Shown piece by piece: positions 23,181 to 32,603 of a stretch of DNA of 64,000 bases. Location: contig FSRV01000003.1 of NCBI GenBank assembly GCA_900142905.1, positions 558,001 through 622,000 of the forward strand, in the 5' to 3' direction. A model generated the notes under the pieces. The model searched no databases. It saw nothing but the letters and a program-made list of their open reading frames with translations, and was not told the DNA's origin. Position 1 is the stretch's first letter; every line of letters starts with the position of its first letter. This DNA is from Burkholderia sp. GAS332 (GTDB lineage: Bacteria; Pseudomonadota; Gammaproteobacteria; Burkholderiales; Burkholderiaceae). Made by a program: the position numbers and the translations under genes.

Positions 23181-23903
23181 TCAGATACTCTGCGACGCAG
23201 AATAGAACAGCGCCTCGTAGCCTTCGATTTTCACCAGCTTCCTTTCCCGGTCGACCTCAATCCCGCGCGTCTCGAACCAGACGGCGAGCCAGATTGCGCA
23301 CCGCTCAAGTGCATAGCTGGCTGCTTCCGTCACAGCCAGATTCGTGTGATGGCGGGCAAGAGCAATCTGCGCAGGTGAATTGGCGAGAAAGAACACCGGC
23401 CAATCCGCTCGCGCGCGTTGCCATACGCGTGCGAACTCGGCTCCCATCTCCACTGCCGACAGTCGCGGAATCACGTCGCACTCGAAGTCATCAACATTTA
23501 CGGACTGCCCCAGCAACGCTGACGCAGGATCGGCGCGTTCGCGCATCGCCTCGAAGGGGACGACGTTGGCTGCCGCCCACGAGCGCACCGTGGGACCATC
23601 GGCCCACACCCGGGCCACGACCGCAGCCTCAAGAATCTCCGCGCACCTGTCACCGGGAACAAGCGCGAGGCCCGCGATTGCCAGAGGCGCCCAGCCGTCG
23701 CGCCCTACGGCGTAGCTGAAAACATCATCGCCGTCGTCGTAGGAGAAACACAGTTCGTCACATACCGCTGCCCGAAAGTCGAACGATGCGGCTGCAACAC
23801 GATGCGCGCGCGGCGCCGTTTCTGCCGCGGCTGGCGCTTCGCCAACGAGTCGCGAAGATGCGGCCGGCACGTAACCGAGCAGGCGCAACAAGTGGTCTAG
23901 CAA
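23181..23903 (-). CDS. Hypothetical protein, 240 aa
   Basis: TTG start at 23903 preceded by AGGAG. The C-terminal half is helical and Trp-rich (EFARVWQRARADWPVFFLANSP, CAIWLAVWFETRGIEVDRER). The N-terminal 40 residues are Ala-rich and variable-looking. It follows the helicase gene by 23 bases. No family is recognised. Confidence 0.55.
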   Translation of the reverse strand: MLDHLLRLLGYVPAASSRLVGEAPAAAETAPRAHRVAAASFDFRAAVCDELCFSYDDGDDVFSYAVGRDGWAPLAIAGLALVPGDRCAEILEAAVVARVWADGPTVRSWAAANVVPFEAMRERADPASALLGQSVNVDDFECDVIPRLSAVEMGAEFARVWQRARADWPVFFLANSPAQIALARHHTNLAVTEAASYALERCAIWLAVWFETRGIEVDRERKLVKIEGYEALFYSASQSI

Positions 23904-23926
23904 GGCCAGCTCCTATGGAACATATT

Positions 23927-25627
23927 TCACGCCACGGCAGATTCGAGAACGAAGCGTGAGACGGGGTTTTTCTTGATGGTGGCGATCGTCAGGCCGTCGC
24001 GCGCGCGTGTCATGGCGACGTAGAACAGCCGGCGCTCTTCGGACTCCGGGCTCTTGTCATTCGGCACCACGTTCTCTTCGGCGCGCGTGATCCAGACGTG
24101 ATCCCACTCGAGTCCCTTCGAGTTATGCATGGTCGTGAGCACCAACGCGCCTTCGACCCGCTTGTTGTTGTCCCGTTTGAGGAATTCGATACGCTCGCTG
24201 AACGTACCGCTCAGGCGCGAAATCACGTCGTAGGTGGCCTGAATCGACCGGATCGCCTGGTCGGCCTTTGCGTACGTCAACATCCATTCCTGCACACCTT
24301 CGAGCGCGAGTGAATAGAATTTCCGCTCGCACAGCGACTGCCACTCGGACAGGCGCTTCATGAAGGCGCGATAGGCCGTTGCCGTGTCCTCAGGCAGACC
24401 CAGGGCGACGAGATCCTTCTTCTGACGCTGGACCAGCGCTGAGCCCATGTCCCCGTGGAGCAAAGCAAGGTGCCCCGAGCTCATGCCACTGTGCCCTAGC
24501 ACCGCGTCGAGTCCATTGAGCCTGGTTCCCTGGACGATCTCCAGCAGATTGCACATCAACGCGCCCTGAGGTCGGTTGATGATGGACCGACCGGAGGCGC
24601 GAAAGTACGGCACGCCATGGGAGCGGCACACGGACTCGATCGGGTCCAGAATGCGATTGGTCCGGGCAAGGATGGCGCACGAACGGCCAGCAGCGAGCTT
24701 TGGTTGCAGTGCTTCGAGCGCGGCGACCGCGTCGATGTACTCGTCGTCGAATCGTTGCGTATCGACGGTGCCGCCGGTGCCTCGCTCCGCACGCAGCAAC
24801 TTCGGAATCCGGTCCTCGTTGTGTCTGATCAGACGATCGGCCGCATCGAGAATCTCGCTGCGGCAGCGATAGTTGCTCCCAAGCACGACGCGTTGCGCAT
24901 CGAAGGTGCTGGCAAACGACTCCATGCCCCTGAAGCCGAGCGCCGCCCGAAAGCCATAGATGCTCTGGTCATCGTCCCCGACCACAGTCACCCGCGCGCC
25001 GGCGTTCGCATGCAGCTCCACCCACCGGTATTGCAGCGGATCGGTATCCTGGAACTCGTCGACAAGCAGATCGGTGAACGGGTACGGTTGTATTTCACCC
25101 TTTTCCATCCCAGCCACCGCGAGCCGCAACAAGTCCTGAAAGTCTATCTTTCCGTTGCGGGCGAGTGCTTCCTGATAGGCGTTGTAGAGCTGGGCTTCGG
25201 TCGTACCCTGCTCCACCCGGCCGAAATTGGTCTTGATACGCTCGATGACAGGCACGGCGTCCTCGACCTTCCAGTTCAACCCCATTTCCGCCATCACCCG
25301 TCCGAGAAGCCCCGAGCGGTCGCCTTCGGACGCAATGTCGCGTCGACCGCTCCCGGCAAGCTGCCGGAAGGCCAACGAGTGGAATGTGCCCGCAATCAGC
25401 CGAGGCTTCGCCGATGGTATCGCGAGCTGCAGTATCCGATCACGCAACTCCACCGCGGCGTCCTTGCTGAATGTCACCGCGCCGACAGTGGTTGCTGGAT
25501 CGGCCAGCAGGAGCATCGCTTTGGCTGCGATTGTCTTGGTCTTGCCGGCGCCCGGACATGCGATCGCCACGCAGTGACGGCGCATCTGCGCCACCTCGCG
25601 TTGCTGCGGATTCAGGTCGTCGAGCAT
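23927..25627 (-). CDS. UvrD/Rep-type superfamily 1 DNA helicase
   Basis: 566 residues. Motifs in order: Q-motif LNPQQREVA, Walker A ACPGAGKTKT, VTFSKDAAVELRDRI (Ia), DEFQDTDPLQ (II), VGDDDQSIYGFR (III), YRCRSEIL (IV), MHNSKGLEWDHV (V) and FYVAMTRARDGL (VI). It should unwind DNA 3' to 5' using ATP. Somewhat shorter than chromosomal UvrD (about 720). Its neighbours are conjugation-type genes, so a role in transfer or replication of the element is likely. Confidence 0.9.
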   Translation of the reverse strand: MLDDLNPQQREVAQMRRHCVAIACPGAGKTKTIAAKAMLLLADPATTVGAVTFSKDAAVELRDRILQLAIPSAKPRLIAGTFHSLAFRQLAGSGRRDIASEGDRSGLLGRVMAEMGLNWKVEDAVPVIERIKTNFGRVEQGTTEAQLYNAYQEALARNGKIDFQDLLRLAVAGMEKGEIQPYPFTDLLVDEFQDTDPLQYRWVELHANAGARVTVVGDDDQSIYGFRAALGFRGMESFASTFDAQRVVLGSNYRCRSEILDAADRLIRHNEDRIPKLLRAERGTGGTVDTQRFDDEYIDAVAALEALQPKLAAGRSCAILARTNRILDPIESVCRSHGVPYFRASGRSIINRPQGALMCNLLEIVQGTRLNGLDAVLGHSGMSSGHLALLHGDMGSALVQRQKKDLVALGLPEDTATAYRAFMKRLSEWQSLCERKFYSLALEGVQEWMLTYAKADQAIRSIQATYDVISRLSGTFSERIEFLKRDNNKRVEGALVLTTMHNSKGLEWDHVWITRAEENVVPNDKSPESEERRLFYVAMTRARDGLTIATIKKNPVSRFVLESAVA

Positions 25628-25638
25628 GGCCGACCCGC

Positions 25639-26517
25639 CTAGCGACCGCGAACTGTCGTCATCAACCGCAAATGGGTCGTGTAGCCGCGCACGCCCACCG
25701 GGTGGAATTTGCGCAGAAAGCGGGAAGTTTCCTCATCGACGTCGGACTGGTCGCGGATGCCATTCCAGACGAGAAAGTCGAAATGGTCCATTACACGGTC
25801 AAACTTCATGATGAGGGACAGCAGGCGCATCGAGAACCGCGAGTATGCCTCTACCTCGATCTCGAGGGACGGCTTGGTGACGCTTGGCTTGAACACAACG
25901 TCGCCGCGGGCGACCATCTCGGATTCGGTGCGCTCGCGGAAACCGCCGGCGACTTCCAACTGTTCGTTCACGTACGATTCCAGCTCACCGATCTGCTTCT
26001 CGAACCAGTCGCTCACGGCGCCCTGGTCCTGCGCGGTGAAAGTCGAGCGGCCGAAGCGCTGCATGTTGATACTCATGCGGTTCAGGTACGGCCACCACTG
26101 CTCGAACAGTGGCTTCATACGCGTGTGGTTCAGACGAACCGCCGCCGACACCACAGCGGCGCCGGACAGTTGCCGGTCGAGCAACTCGCGACCGATTTCC
26201 CGACGGCGGCGAACGATCGCGGCGCGCTCAGCAGGCGGAAGATCACGAAACAGCTTTCGCGTGCGCTCGACCTGATCGCGTTTATCCTGCGCCTCGCTTG
26301 CGGAGATGAGCCCTTCCTTCTGGAGAATGGCTGCGTCACCTTCCATGCGAGACAGTTCGGCCTCGAGCTCGCCGTCGTCGGCGCCGTCCGTGACCAGCGG
26401 ACCTGCCGGAACCGTCCCAGAAGCCAATGCGACGTCGTCCGGCAGGATGCTCCCGTTGAGAGCGGCCGTTCCAGTGTCGCCGTCTGCGATTTTCGTCTCT
26501 TCGTTGATGGTGCTCAT
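25639..26517 (-). CDS. Conjugation-element protein of unknown function (PFL_4669-like, tentative)
   Basis: 292 residues from ATG 26517. Acidic N-terminus, a helical middle (DKRDQVERTRKLFRDLPPAERAAIVRRR), then FEQWWPYLNRMSINMQRFGRS and a C-terminal region with FSMRLLSLIMKFDRVMDHFDF. The C-terminal layout resembles the PFL_4669/DUF1845 group of ICE proteins. I cannot confirm this. A bipartite repeat shared with the virB11 upstream region lies 282 bases before its start. Confidence 0.5.
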   Translation of the reverse strand: MSTINEETKIADGDTGTAALNGSILPDDVALASGTVPAGPLVTDGADDGELEAELSRMEGDAAILQKEGLISASEAQDKRDQVERTRKLFRDLPPAERAAIVRRRREIGRELLDRQLSGAAVVSAAVRLNHTRMKPLFEQWWPYLNRMSINMQRFGRSTFTAQDQGAVSDWFEKQIGELESYVNEQLEVAGGFRERTESEMVARGDVVFKPSVTKPSLEIEVEAYSRFSMRLLSLIMKFDRVMDHFDFLVWNGIRDQSDVDEETSRFLRKFHPVGVRGYTTHLRLMTTVRGR

Positions 26518-26798
26518 GTCGGTATCCCTGTTGGAGTGTGCACGCGCACCCGCGCGGCATGAGCTTATTGTTGCGAGGAAAGGCTCCGGCACATCACCAA
26601 AACATGCGTGATTTAAGCTCGCTTTGAGGCGTGCACGTTCTCATCCGCGAACGAGGCGTTTGCTGTGCGAGAGTGGGCCTTCGTATCGTCGTGTCAACAA
26701 CGGATCGACGCGCCCGGCATGGAGGAAGATGTGTGAGAGGTTGGCCGGAGTAGGGCCCGCATCCGGACGGCGGGACGCTCATCAGCACACTGCGCGTA

Positions 26799-26851
26799 AC
26801 GCGTTGTGCGCCCTTAGGCGGAAAGCCCCCTGTTTTCCAGCGGCTTTCCGG
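26799..26851. repeat. Bipartite repeat, copy 1, upstream of a transfer-gene unit
   Basis: ACGCGTT, two variable bases, GCGCCCTTAGGCG, two variable bases, AAGC (26799-26826), then 18 bases, then TTTCCGG. The copy at 38030 has the same parts with identical 18-base spacing. CGCC-ctta-GGCG is a palindrome. The rest of the 349-base gap 26518-26866 holds no recognised gene. Confidence 0.6.
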
Positions 26852-26866
26852 ATAAATTGGCGTGCC

Positions 26867-27472
26867 CTATTGATACGAGGAGGCGGCCTTCCACAACAAT
26901 GCCCCAAGGCAGACGGCAACCACCACCCAGTACTGCGCAAGCACCGGGACCGGCGCGACGAGGACGGCAAACGCCACCCCGAATATCAATAGGATTCCGT
27001 GTCCAGCCAGGTGGAACGACAGCGGACTGGCAAAACCGGCGGCCGCTGCCTTGATCTTGCGGCGCACGGAACCGTCGACAAACATCGCAAGACAGAATAC
27101 GCCGGTACCGAGGAGCCACAGCTTCATGACAATCGCGCGGTACAGAAACCGGTATATCAGCAGCCAGAAATTGCGGACCCAGGTACGCGCGAAATCTGAC
27201 ACACCTCCGTCGCTCAGCGTGTCATCGCGCGTCGCGTCCATCGTCGCCCGCAGGAACCCCGGTTCGACAAAGAGCTTTTTGAACAACACGTTGGTATGCG
27301 ATACAGCCTCGTCCGCACGCGCCTCGCCCACCGTCGCGACCACGGATCTCGACTCCACGTCGGGAATCTCGAACAGAGTGGGCTCTGGAATCACCGGCAT
27401 GATGAAAACAGAAATGATGGGCACGATAAAGAACCACCATTTGACGTGCGAGACGAAGCGGCTATTTGCCAT
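26867..27472 (-). CDS. DUF4400-type integrating conjugative element membrane protein
   Basis: 201 residues with four hydrophobic helices: WWFFIVPIISVFIMPVI at the N-terminus, then LLIYRFLYRAIVMKLWLLGTG, GHGILLIFGVAFAVLVAPV and YWVVVAVCLGALLW. The two-plus-two arrangement with a soluble stretch after the first helix matches DUF4400 membrane proteins of SXT/ICE transfer systems. It ends the minus-strand conjugation series after the coupling protein. Probable role: inner-membrane partner of the coupling ATPase. Confidence 0.65.
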   Translation of the reverse strand: MANSRFVSHVKWWFFIVPIISVFIMPVIPEPTLFEIPDVESRSVVATVGEARADEAVSHTNVLFKKLFVEPGFLRATMDATRDDTLSDGGVSDFARTWVRNFWLLIYRFLYRAIVMKLWLLGTGVFCLAMFVDGSVRRKIKAAAAGFASPLSFHLAGHGILLIFGVAFAVLVAPVPVLAQYWVVVAVCLGALLWKAASSYQ

Positions 27473-27725
27473 ATAAGTACATTCCGAGCTGGACGAGCAG
27501 GTACGCAGGGAAGATCACCAGCCCTGCGAGCCCCAGATAGAAGTGAGCCGGTTTGCGGGTGATGAAGATCCCGAGCGCGTATGCCAACGCCTCCCTGCCC
27601 CGCGCAAACTCCGCGGGCGGCGCAGCCGACATTTCGTCCTGCGATCGCGCGGTTGTAAGCGCACGCCGCGCGACATCGTCGTCAACCCGTGACAGCTTCG
27701 CAATCAGCCAGACTGTGAGCGACAT
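27462..27725 (-). CDS. Small inner-membrane protein, 87 aa
   Basis: The 3' end overlaps the next gene by 11 bases. A C-terminal hydrophobic pair (HFYLGLAGLVIFPAYLLVQLGMYLYG) follows a soluble N-terminal half. In conjugation clusters such small proteins lie near the coupling ATPase. No family is recognised. Confidence 0.55.
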   Translation of the reverse strand: MSLTVWLIAKLSRVDDDVARRALTTARSQDEMSAAPPAEFARGREALAYALGIFITRKPAHFYLGLAGLVIFPAYLLVQLGMYLYGK

Positions 27726-28200
27726 CGTAGTCCTCGAAGTAAAGTCGGAAGCTCTCGCCCGTCAATGCGCGCGCAGCAAGCTGGAACGCAGCTGAGCGCT
27801 GCGTGATGATCTCCGGGCAGCGCTCGTCGACCATTCCCGTTTCCCAGTCACTGTGACGCGCCTCAAACGACGGGATCGGCTCGAACATAGGCGACCACAC
27901 GAAGTATTTCTCGCCCTGGCGGGCCACGTAACGGCGTGCGTATAGTAGGTGCGCGCGCTCGAAGAGGCCTTGCATGAACGCGACATGCGGCGTTCCAGTC
28001 TTGCGTGTGCGTTTGAACGCCGCCAGCGCGGACTGGAGCATTTCCACGATGAGCGGGTCTGTCTCCCCCTGGAAACGCTCACCGATAAAGTCAGCTACGC
28101 GCGCGCACGCGAGTTCGAGCTCCGGTGCCAGCGTGAAAACCGGCAGAAGGCGTGACGAAAGCTTGTGGTCGCGGATAATTTGTTTGAATACGGCAGACAT
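27682..28200 (-). CDS. Hypothetical protein next to the coupling ATPase, 172 aa
   Basis: Overlaps the downstream small membrane gene by 44 bases and starts 10 bases after the traD-like stop, so it is part of the same unit. Helical: VFKQIIRDHKLSSRLLPVF, VEMLQSALAAFKRTRKTGTPHVAF. The position matches small TraD-associated proteins, but no family can be assigned. Confidence 0.55.
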   Translation of the reverse strand: MSAVFKQIIRDHKLSSRLLPVFTLAPELELACARVADFIGERFQGETDPLIVEMLQSALAAFKRTRKTGTPHVAFMQGLFERAHLLYARRYVARQGEKYFVWSPMFEPIPSFEARHSDWETGMVDERCPEIITQRSAAFQLAARALTGESFRLYFEDYDVAHSLADCEAVTG

Positions 28201-28210
28201 GCGTAGGTTT

Positions 28211-30076
28211 TCAGCCTTGTAGGATTGGAATACGGCCCTGGTACACCGCCGCGCCAGAGATCCGCATGAAGTACTGCAGGTTCGGCAGGCCGTGAATCAG
28301 ACGGGTTGGAATCAAAGGGACCTTCTCCAGTTGCAGGGACCGCGACACGCCCCCGTTAAACTCGCCGACGTGCGCTTCGCTCCCCGTGCTCGTGCTGCCA
28401 GTCACAACGAGATTGCGGATCGCGGTTTCGCCGACCTTGTCGGAGAACCACTGCGCCGTGTCGCTGTCTTCCAAGCGTAAGATGATCTGATTGTTCAGAT
28501 TCCCCAAAACCTGCAGCATTTTCGCGGCATTTCCGAGCCGCGCCTCGAGGTCAGCGCGCGCCTGGAAAGCGACGAATGCCTTGAAGCCCGCGCCTCGACC
28601 CTTGTTAAGGATCTGGATCACCTGCTCGTTGATGGCTTCTGCAATCTCGTCGATGATCAGGACGACATCGGGAGGCACATCGTAGAAGTTGTAGATGGAG
28701 CCGCAAACCGCCGCCACGTCGGCGAGAACCATCGACGCGATCGCCTTCTGGACAATGTTGTTCGACAGTGAGTCCAGCCCCATGTACAGCGCGGCTTTCT
28801 GCTTGATGACCTTGTCGATATCCCAGATTTCGCGCTCATCGTCGAAGTCGTCTGCCTTCGGCGAGAGCATGAGCCCGGTCTCACCTGTGGCCAGCATCTG
28901 CAGGAGAGGCAACACGGACGCGATGATCCGCATGTAGTGTTCCTTGTCATGCGTGTGGGTTGCGACCAGCCCGTCGATGGTTTCGTGCCCCTTGTCGAGA
29001 GCCGTGAAACGCGCGTGGTAGAGCGCCACCATGCCGTCGACGATCGAGGCTCCCGGCTTGTTGCCGATGTTGGCGGCGTTCGACGTAACGAGGTTCTCCC
29101 AGTCGGGCAGGCCGTTCTCCCGGAAGAACCGTTTCAGGCCGCGCTCCAGGAGCGTCGTCACGCCCGATTGCGCGTACTTCAGGATCGAGCGCAGCGTCGG
29201 CTTGTCGCCCACGAAGAGTTCGCCCTTGACTGCCCGGTCGATGAACAGGAACGCGAAATCCCGAAACGGCCCTTCCTCCATCAGTTGCGCGATGCGGCTC
29301 GGAATCTCCGACGGCTGTGACCAGTTTTCGATCGGATTCAGCCGGATCGACTCTGATGGCTTGGCCTGATTGAAGTACAGGAACTTGCGACCGGCGCGCC
29401 CGCACTCGCGTTCGACGCGCCTTTTCCACTCGGCGTCGTTCTTAGGGTCGATGATGATGAGCACGTCACCGAGGTGAATGACCTGGGTGGAAATGACCTC
29501 GTAAGTACGGGTCTTGCCGGCGCCGGTGGTGCCTCCAACGAGCGTATGCCCGCCCATCGCCTTGTAGTGGAAGGGCACCATCCCCTTCTTTGGCTCCATG
29601 CCATGAATCCACGACGAACCTTGCGGCATGCGGTCCCGGATGCTGTCGGCCGGCGCGAAGATCGATTCGATCGCCTCTTCGATCTTGCGGCCGGTACGCG
29701 ACTTTGACAGCCACCGCGGCAGCCCGGGGATGTCAGTCGTCGGCATGCGCAGAATGTCGTGCGCTATCTGGCAGTGCTTCTGGGTCCACTCGTAGCCGAT
29801 GCCGAGATACATCGAGTTGGCTTCTTTGCGCATCCGCTGCTGGATCTTCAGCAGTTTATGTACGTCGAGCGTGGTCAGCCATTTCGTCGAGATCGCCATG
29901 CGGAACTTGAGCGCGGTCCAGATCTGCCTCGACCTGAACGCCAGCACCAGCAGCGCAAACAGGCCGAACGCCCAGCCATACGGCATGCCTGAAAGTGGCA
30001 GGATGAGGAGCGCAAGAAGCCAGAACGCAGCGGCCCGGAACTCGTAGATTGGGCGAAAGTGGTTGATGTAGTTCAC
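28211..30076 (-). CDS. traD: Type IV coupling ATPase (TraD/TraG/VirD4 type)
   Basis: 621 residues, GTG start overlapping the stop of the upstream gene by GTGA. Two N-terminal membrane helices (AAAFWLLALLILPLSG and WAFGLFALLVLAF), then Walker A VGGTTGAGKTRTYE (about 180-193) and Walker B DVVLIIDEIAEAI. The C-terminal part (RADLEARLGNAAKMLQVLGN) has the usual loop seen in SXT/TOL-type TraD. It should link the relaxosome to the type IV secretion channel at the inner membrane and power DNA export. Confidence 0.88.
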   Translation of the reverse strand: MNYINHFRPIYEFRAAAFWLLALLILPLSGMPYGWAFGLFALLVLAFRSRQIWTALKFRMAISTKWLTTLDVHKLLKIQQRMRKEANSMYLGIGYEWTQKHCQIAHDILRMPTTDIPGLPRWLSKSRTGRKIEEAIESIFAPADSIRDRMPQGSSWIHGMEPKKGMVPFHYKAMGGHTLVGGTTGAGKTRTYEVISTQVIHLGDVLIIIDPKNDAEWKRRVERECGRAGRKFLYFNQAKPSESIRLNPIENWSQPSEIPSRIAQLMEEGPFRDFAFLFIDRAVKGELFVGDKPTLRSILKYAQSGVTTLLERGLKRFFRENGLPDWENLVTSNAANIGNKPGASIVDGMVALYHARFTALDKGHETIDGLVATHTHDKEHYMRIIASVLPLLQMLATGETGLMLSPKADDFDDEREIWDIDKVIKQKAALYMGLDSLSNNIVQKAIASMVLADVAAVCGSIYNFYDVPPDVVLIIDEIAEAINEQVIQILNKGRGAGFKAFVAFQARADLEARLGNAAKMLQVLGNLNNQIILRLEDSDTAQWFSDKVGETAIRNLVVTGSTSTGSEAHVGEFNGGVSRSLQLEKVPLIPTRLIHGLPNLQYFMRISGAAVYQGRIPILQG

Positions 30077-31518
30077 GGCATACTCCGTGCGACGATCAGT
30101 TCACCCGCGCGCGGCGCGAGCGTGATCTCTCCATTCGCGTTCGTCAGAAGAAGGTTGCGCTTGCGAAGGTGTTCAACGAGCGCGTCGCTCGTCACGCCAT
30201 AGTTGCCGATCAGGCGTTTGGTTACAACGAGGCCTTTCTCGGACCACACGACTTTCGCTTTCCCGCCCGCGACATCTTCGCGCAGCGCGCGAAACAGTTC
30301 GCGGATGATATTGGGTGCTCCGTTGAGCACTTCTTCGAACGTCTGCGGGTCCGACGACCCCACGGGGCGGTGCTGGGCCGGGGTCGACGGCACGTCGGCG
30401 GGGTTGACCGCCGTTGAAACCCGTGCGTCATCACCAGCGAACGGCAGCCCAAGTTGGTCCGCGGCCCGCTTGCGTACGCCGCCTTGGGCAGCAACAGGCG
30501 CCACGCCTTGAGTCGTGTCGGGCTCGATTTCGATGACATCCATGAGGGACTTCGAAGCACGAGCGGTTACGCTGGGCGCAACAGGCGTCTGAGGTGTGCC
30601 GCTGCCAGAGAGAGCGGGTTCGGCCGCTGCCTGCGGTGGCACTGATTGAGCAGCCGCGGCCGCTGGGGGTGTGGATTCCGCAGGCCGGGTAGCCTGCGCA
30701 ACGTGAACCGGCGTCCCACCGGATGTCGGCTGCGTGGCCGTCGCGCCGGCAGGCGTGACGACGGGTTGGAGGACGGCCGCAACATCGAGCGCGGATGGCA
30801 CGGCGAACTGCACCGGTTCGAACACCGCGCGCTGCGCCTTCCGATCGAAGTCGCCGGCAGTAACGATCGCCTGTCGCACCACCTTGTGCGTCAGCGACTC
30901 GGAGTCGAGCGGTCGCATACTCGGATTGATCGCTCCGAAGAGTTCCGAGAGTACTTCGGCATCAAGCCCGCCGAGAAGGTCGGGGCCGATCAGCATCTGG
31001 GCAAGCATGCCTGTACGCATACGTTCGACGGGCAACGGCGTTTGCCGCAGGCCCACCCTGTAGGGAGCCTCTCCGAGCCAGGAGGCTGCCGCGCCGTGTG
31101 CTGACGGGTTCCATTCGGCCATATCGCGCTCCCGGGTCACAACGAAATGCCGGTGCGGCTCATCGAGCCCGGAACAGACTGCCGCGAGGAACACCGCGTA
31201 GTTGTACTGCGGCTCGATCCTCCGGCGCTTCTCCGAAGTCAGGTTGGTGCCGAACTTCTGCCCACCGGCAAGACGCATCGCGTAGAACGCCGTCTCCACG
31301 GCGAAGCGGAAGGCACCGCCCGGTTCGCGATAGAACTCGGCATTCAGCGGGAGTGACGAAAACCAGTCGGCGCAACGCAACAGCACCGACAGCCATTTCC
31401 GGTCGAACTCGGTACGCCTCGCCTCATTCGCACACTGCTCGATCAGGTCCACCCGCCGGCGATGCTGTTCGACCAGCGCTAACGCCGCCAGCGGCTTATG
31501 TAACGCTGCTGTGGTCAT
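30073..31518 (-). CDS. TraI_2/MobH-like relaxase homologue lacking the histidine/HD residues
   Basis: 481 residues from ATG 31518, coupled to virB6 by an ATGA overlap. The N-terminal domain follows the MobH/TraI_2 pattern (ADWFSSLPLNAEFYREPGGAFRFAVETAFYAMRL, here split: LPLNAEF, REPGGAF, YAVFLAAV). MobH relaxases normally show an HHH-type motif before PGG, a His after it and an HD pair in the AALLHD position; here these are EFYRE, FRFAVE and AAVCSGLDE. A Pro/Ala-rich linker leads to a C-terminal domain of TraI_2_C type (ELFRALREDVAGG, VVTKRLIG). Probably not a working relaxase; it could bind DNA or the coupling protein. Confidence 0.6.
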   Translation of the reverse strand: MTTAALHKPLAALALVEQHRRRVDLIEQCANEARRTEFDRKWLSVLLRCADWFSSLPLNAEFYREPGGAFRFAVETAFYAMRLAGGQKFGTNLTSEKRRRIEPQYNYAVFLAAVCSGLDEPHRHFVVTRERDMAEWNPSAHGAAASWLGEAPYRVGLRQTPLPVERMRTGMLAQMLIGPDLLGGLDAEVLSELFGAINPSMRPLDSESLTHKVVRQAIVTAGDFDRKAQRAVFEPVQFAVPSALDVAAVLQPVVTPAGATATQPTSGGTPVHVAQATRPAESTPPAAAAAQSVPPQAAAEPALSGSGTPQTPVAPSVTARASKSLMDVIEIEPDTTQGVAPVAAQGGVRKRAADQLGLPFAGDDARVSTAVNPADVPSTPAQHRPVGSSDPQTFEEVLNGAPNIIRELFRALREDVAGGKAKVVWSEKGLVVTKRLIGNYGVTSDALVEHLRKRNLLLTNANGEITLAPRAGELIVARSMP

Positions 31519-32603
31519 ACAATGCCGCCGCTTGCCTTGCTCGCGAGCTTGCCGAGGATCGAACCTGATGCATTGGCGCCCCCACCGAAGATGCCTGCCA
31601 TTTTCGGAATCTCGAATGACAGCAGCAGCACGAAGAACGCCAGATCCAGGACGTACGTTGAACCTTCCGCCGTCGACAGCCCGATCTGCTTCGCCTGTGC
31701 CAACGCCGTCGTAATGGAAGCCGTTACGAGACGAACCAGGATCGCGGCGATGACCACATACATTCCGGCGCTGATCATGTAGTCGAGCCACGCCTTGAAG
31801 TAACCGCGCGTGAACGACGAGAACCCGAGCGCGAAGGCGATTTGCCCAAGTACGATGCCAACCGCCGCCTGCAACTGTCCAATGTGTACGTAGAAAATGA
31901 ACACAACGGACGTGACCATCAGGACCAGCCATGCGAGCAGAAGCGGAACCATGCCGATCGCCAGCTTCACATAGTTGTACCAGTGCTCGGCTTCGAACGC
32001 AGCGATAACTGCGTCAAAAATCTGGCCCGACGCCGACGAAAAAATACCCTGCCCGCTCTGCATGTTCCCTGTGATCTTCTGCGAGAGCGCGAGGAACCAG
32101 TTATAGAAGCCGGGGGCGGCCTTGACGTATCCCACGTAGATCGCCGCGAAGATGCCCAGAATCGCAAGCTCCTCGAAGAACGCAATCCATGCGCCAACGG
32201 GATCTTTCGTGCCCGCAAAGCGGATCGCGGCCAGAACGATGGTGATGACGGCGAGACCGCCGGCGAACTTGTCCGCGTCGTCCTTGATCAATTGACTTGC
32301 GGTGACCGCGGCGGGAATAACCGAGTCGAAGAGCGTACCGAGTTTGTCGATCGCTTTCGAGGCGCCCGCGCCGATCTCGCCCGGCTTGATGACCGAGCCC
32401 GGCGCCGAGGTAGACCCGCCCGCGCTCGAGGGGCCGCCCGTGGTGGAACCGTCAGGCATGACTACTGTCCCATCGGCCAGGGCGATGGGAATCTCCTGCG
32501 CGGTCGTTACGGCAGGCCACGCGGCCCCGAACGCAATCACGAACATCAGCGTAGGGAAGAACGTAAATAATCGGCGCATCAAGCTCATAGCAGGACTCGT
32601 CAT
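31515..32603 (-). CDS. trbL: VirB6/TrbL inner-membrane channel protein
   Basis: 362 residues. Signal-like N-terminus (FFPTLMFVIAFGAAWPAV), then at least five hydrophobic helices, including LAVITIVLAAIRFAG, LAILGIFAAIYVGYV, MVPLLLAWLVLMVTSVVFIF and YVVIAAILVRLV. The pattern fits TrbL/VirB6, the polytopic inner-membrane component of the type IV secretion channel. ATGA overlaps at both ends bind it to trbJ and the TraI-like gene. Confidence 0.85.
   Translation of the reverse strand: MTSPAMSLMRRLFTFFPTLMFVIAFGAAWPAVTTAQEIPIALADGTVVMPDGSTTGGPSSAGGSTSAPGSVIKPGEIGAGASKAIDKLGTLFDSVIPAAVTASQLIKDDADKFAGGLAVITIVLAAIRFAGTKDPVGAWIAFFEELAILGIFAAIYVGYVKAAPGFYNWFLALSQKITGNMQSGQGIFSSASGQIFDAVIAAFEAEHWYNYVKLAIGMVPLLLAWLVLMVTSVVFIFYVHIGQLQAAVGIVLGQIAFALGFSSFTRGYFKAWLDYMISAGMYVVIAAILVRLVTASITTALAQAKQIGLSTAEGSTYVLDLAFFVLLLSFEIPKMAGIFGGGANASGSILGKLASKASGGIV

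Noticed and set aside
31519..31932. Upstream extension of the TraI-like gene by about 138 codons
   Set aside because: It lies fully inside virB6 in another frame, whereas ATG 31518 overlaps the virB6 stop as ATGA.
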